Positions 61,782-64,000 of a stretch of DNA of 64,000 bases are shown piece after piece. Source of the DNA: Dietzia natronolimnaea (GTDB taxonomy: Bacteria > Actinomycetota > Actinomycetes > Mycobacteriales > Mycobacteriaceae); the NCBI RefSeq assembly GCF_039525805.1, contig NZ_BAAAHZ010000013.1, one strand, 5' to 3'. The notes beneath the pieces are model-generated. The model was not told the DNA's origin. It saw only the letters and a program-made list of their open reading frames with translations, and ran no database searches. Numbering within the stretch: position 1 is the stretch's first letter; each line of letters begins with the position of its first letter. The position numbers were made by a program, and so were the translations under genes.

Positions 61782-62777
61782 GCCCACGACGAGTCCCGCA
61801 TCGGCGAGCCGCGACCGCGCACCGTCACCGGGATCCGCGAGTGCGGTCGCCCCGTGCAGCCACGCCTGACGGATGACGCTGCGCGCGAGGTCGACGCCAC
61901 TCAGCGTCTCCGGGATCCCCTGCAGGTGAAGAGACCCGTCCAGCACCCTCGCGTCAAGTCCGGCGGCCGAGTCGATATGACTCGACTCGGGCGGCGCCGC
62001 GAGCGCCGAGAGGTCCCGGGCCAGATGAGTGGCGCGACGACGCTCCTCGGCGACCAGCAGGTCGGCCGTCCCGTGGACACCGGTCAGGACCAGAAGTGAG
62101 GGCATGTCGGCCGCGACCGCCCCTTCGATGTCGGTGTCGAGCCTGTCGCCGATGACCAGTGGACGCGTCGCGCCGACGAGGTCGGCGGCGGCCCTGAGCA
62201 CCCCGGCGGCTGGCTTCCCCGCCACGACGGGTTCGCGGTCCGTCGCCGCACGAAGCGCCGCGACCAGCGAGCCGTTACCGGGGAGCAGGCCCCGCTCGGT
62301 GGGTAGCGTCGTGTCGGTGTTCGAGGCAACCCACGGAACCCCACGGCGGATCGCGAGGCACCCCTCGGCGAGGTCGCCCCAGGTCAGCTCGCGGGACAGC
62401 CCCTGGAGGACCACCTCCGGATGGTCGTCGGCCGAGAGGACGACCTCGTAGCCCGCCTCCCTGGCGAGGTCGCGGAAGCTGTCGTGACCCACCACGAGAA
62501 CCCTCGCGCCGGCGTCGACGTGATCGACCAACATCATCACCGCCGCCTGGGCACTCGTCATGACGTCGGACGCGCGGGCGGTGAAACCCAGGTCGCGGAG
62601 GTGCGACGCGGTGTCGGCGGGAGCGCGGCTCGCGTTGTTGGTCACGTAGACCACCGGCAGCCCCGAGGCGTCCAGTGCCTCGGCCGCGCCCGGTACGGGC
62701 TCGGAACCGCGGATGAGAGTCCCGTCGAGGTCCACGAGAAGTGCGTCGTGCAGATCCGACAGAGTGGCTGGTGACAC
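61779..62777 (-). CDS. HAD-family phosphatase (glycerol-3-phosphate phosphatase type)
   Basis: This is a 332-residue HAD hydrolase of the NagD/PGP group. Motif I is VDLDGTLIRG (near 15-24), motif II is VVYVTNNASR (near 42-51), and motif IV is VIGDRLDTDIEGA. Between these is a cap domain of the C2 type. The relative Rv1692 dephosphorylates glycerol 3-phosphate and lies at the same place before tlyA. The C-terminal 80 residues extend past the core and are specific to this group. The start is GTG at 62777, a few bases after the stop of the TPR gene. Confidence 0.88.
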   Translation of the reverse strand: MSPATLSDLHDALLVDLDGTLIRGSEPVPGAAEALDASGLPVVYVTNNASRAPADTASHLRDLGFTARASDVMTSAQAAVMMLVDHVDAGARVLVVGHDSFRDLAREAGYEVVLSADDHPEVVLQGLSRELTWGDLAEGCLAIRRGVPWVASNTDTTLPTERGLLPGNGSLVAALRAATDREPVVAGKPAAGVLRAAADLVGATRPLVIGDRLDTDIEGAVAADMPSLLVLTGVHGTADLLVAEERRRATHLARDLSALAAPPESSHIDSAAGLDARVLDGSLHLQGIPETLSGVDLARSVIRQAWLHGATALADPGDGARSRLADAGLVVG

Positions 62778-62782
62778 CGGGG

Positions 62783-63850
62783 TCAGTCCTCGAGCTCCGC
62801 CAGGCGCGACTCCGCGTCCGTGTGATGGTCAGGGTCGGCCGCCACCGCATGGCCGAACCATGCGGCGGCCTCGTCCTTCCGACCGGACGCCAGCAGCACC
62901 TCCGCGTACGCGTAGTCCAACCGTGCCGCCTCCTCGCCCACCGCCGCCGGATCGGCTCCGGCGTCCTGGAGGGTCACCAGGGCGGCGTCGAGCTGGCCCA
63001 TGTCCACCCGCGCACCGGCTTCGACGATGCGCAGTTCCACGAGGTCCTCACCGGAGACCTGGCGGGACTCCTCCCCCCGGGCGAGCTCGATGGCCTTCTG
63101 CGGGCGCTCGAGACCCCGCTCGCAGTCGGCCATCATCGCGAGCAGACCGGGACCTCCCGAGATCCGGCGGGCCGCACGCAGTTCCCCGAGGGCCTCGGAC
63201 CACTCACGGGCCCGGTAGGCGAGCACTCCGAGGGTCTCCCGGACGACGCCTATCCGCCCGGCGCGATTCTTCGCGGCCCGCCCGTGGGCGAGGGCCAGCT
63301 CGGGGTCGTCGTCCACGAAATGCATCGCCGCGACCAGGTGCCGAGCCACCAGCTCGGCGTTCGCCTTGTCCAGCCCACGGAGGTCCCGCCTGATCTCCAT
63401 GTCGAGATCCGCGGCCTCGATCTCGTCGGGGAGGGCCGGTTCGTCGACCCGCGCTGCCTGGCGGGCGTCCTGACCGGGGCGACCGGCGGATCGCCGGTCG
63501 TCGAACTGCCGTCCGCCACCGCGCGACTCACCGCGGGACGCCCCACCGCGACGGTCGGCGCCGGCGTCACCACGACCCTGCCCCGCACGCGGGGCGCCGG
63601 TCCGCTGACCCCCGGTCCGATTCGGGCCCCCGCCCCCGCGACCGGCCGGCGAGTCACCGGTTCCGGCACGCCGCTGACCGGACTCTCCGGCGCCGGACCC
63701 GTCGTAGCGCTTGCCCCGGCGTTCACCGAAGGAACTGTTGTCCCGCCGACCACCGCTCGAGGCCCGGTCGCCCCTGCGCGGTACGTCACCATCGCCTCGT
63801 CGGGGAGTGCGATCTGGCTGTTCTGACCGGGGTTCGTTCACGTCGTTCAC
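62783..63850 (-). CDS. Tetratricopeptide-repeat protein with Arg/Gly-rich N-terminus
   Basis: This is a 355-residue protein. The first 130 residues are low-complexity and very rich in Arg, Gly and Asp, with RRGDGDVPRRGDR and GRGGGGPNRTGGQRTG, and are likely disordered and RNA-binding. The rest are TPR-like helices (DLDMEIRRDLRGLDKANAELVARHL, VRETLGVLAYRAREWSEALGELRAARR and LDYAYAEVLLASGRKDEAAAWFGHAV). The homolog Rv1691 sits next to the same phosphatase. The GTG at 63850 starts it. It lies just downstream of an rRNA operon, which may hint at a role in ribosome biology. Confidence 0.85.
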   Translation of the reverse strand: MNDVNEPRSEQPDRTPRRGDGDVPRRGDRASSGGRRDNSSFGERRGKRYDGSGAGESGQRRAGTGDSPAGRGGGGPNRTGGQRTGAPRAGQGRGDAGADRRGGASRGESRGGGRQFDDRRSAGRPGQDARQAARVDEPALPDEIEAADLDMEIRRDLRGLDKANAELVARHLVAAMHFVDDDPELALAHGRAAKNRAGRIGVVRETLGVLAYRAREWSEALGELRAARRISGGPGLLAMMADCERGLERPQKAIELARGEESRQVSGEDLVELRIVEAGARVDMGQLDAALVTLQDAGADPAAVGEEAARLDYAYAEVLLASGRKDEAAAWFGHAVAADPDHHTDAESRLAELED

Positions 63851-63905
63851 CTTACGTGCGCCGGGCTACCGGCACTGCTGTTGAAGTATGGAGCACAAAT
63901 ACGAA

Positions 63906-63936
63906 CAGCGGGAGGAACATGAAGTCCCTCCCGCTG
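63906..63936 (-). terminator. Hairpin terminator of the rRNA operon
   Basis: CAGCGGGAGG (63906-63915) and CCTCCCGCTG (63927-63936) form a perfect 10-base stem with an 11-base loop. It lies about 12 bases beyond the 5S 3' end and is followed on the minus strand by TTCGTATTTGTG. Confidence 0.75.
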
Positions 63937-63948
63937 GTCATGAAGTTG

Positions 63949-64000
63949 TGTTCGGCGGTGACCTACTCTCCCACACCCTCACGAGTGCAGTACCATCGGC
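63949..64000 (-). rRNA. rrf: 5S rRNA, 3' part, cut by window edge
   Basis: Read on the minus strand, the sequence ends GAGAGTAGGTCACCGCCGAACA, the conserved 3' end of actinobacterial 5S rRNA. The upstream CGATGGTACTGC stretch is helix IV/V. The 5' half and the 16S and 23S genes lie outside the window. The TPR gene is directly downstream on the same strand. Confidence 0.9.

Overview
The window is very GC-rich DNA from a mycolic-acid actinomycete (order Mycobacteriales). Dietzia or a close relative fits, but the genus is inference. Support comes from gene content and order: suhB-ppgK-sigA ... dtd-sigB ... ideR with a PAC2-family gene, then gcvP-merR-DUF151-merR-garA-gcvH-pgsA-secA2, then der-cmk-rluB-scpB-scpA-parA-xerD-nudix-pyrG-steB-steA-recN-nadK-tlyA. 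All three blocks are conserved in Mycobacterium and Corynebacterium. GTG starts, stop/start overlaps (GTGA, ATGA) and leaderless starts are frequent, as expected in this group.

Layout. Positions 1-20,400 hold the sigma-factor/iron block: inositol monophosphatase (partial), polyphosphate glucokinase, primary sigma factor SigA, a helicase, two small conserved proteins, a methyltransferase, D-aminoacyl-tRNA deacylase, SigB, a GNAT/acyl-CoA synthetase fusion, an AcuC deacetylase, the iron repressor IdeR, GalE, DUF4192, PAC2 and a DUF3516 helicase. Positions 20,400-27,540 are a mixed stretch of single genes: TetR, NUDIX, a peptide-binding chaperone-like protein, a lipoprotein, YchJ, an acyl-CoA synthetase, an alpha/beta hydrolase and an unknown. 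Positions 27,585-37,032 are the glycine-cleavage/GarA/SecA2 block on the minus strand, with a tandem glycine riboswitch in front of gcvP.

Positions 37,122-46,703 break the conserved order and look accessory. They hold an unknown 382-residue protein, a quinone/enone-type reductase with a DUF1304 membrane protein and a divergent TetR, a flavoprotein plus BASS-type transporter behind a Fur/Zur-like operator, a HEAT-repeat protein, a HerA-like ATPase, a lipoprotein and a membrane protein. This stretch ends at a tRNA-Pro(GGG) gene with a perfect terminator hairpin. Positions 47,008-63,850 are a long minus-strand run for chromosome segregation, ribosome/tRNA modification, nucleotide metabolism and envelope control. 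The window ends inside a 5S rRNA gene on the minus strand, so an rRNA operon lies just beyond.

The most interesting signals are regulatory. They are a 25-bp inverted repeat with a Fur/Zur-type core ahead of the flavoprotein/transporter pair; a tandem glycine riboswitch whose second aptamer departs from consensus; an ECF-type promoter for sigB; a possible second, leaderless start for IdeR; two inverted repeats upstream of a merR gene; and leaderless promoters whose -10 box is built from the stop codon of the upstream gene (nadK/recN and the HAD phosphatase/next small gene). No CRISPR array, prophage, insertion sequence or obvious defence island was seen.
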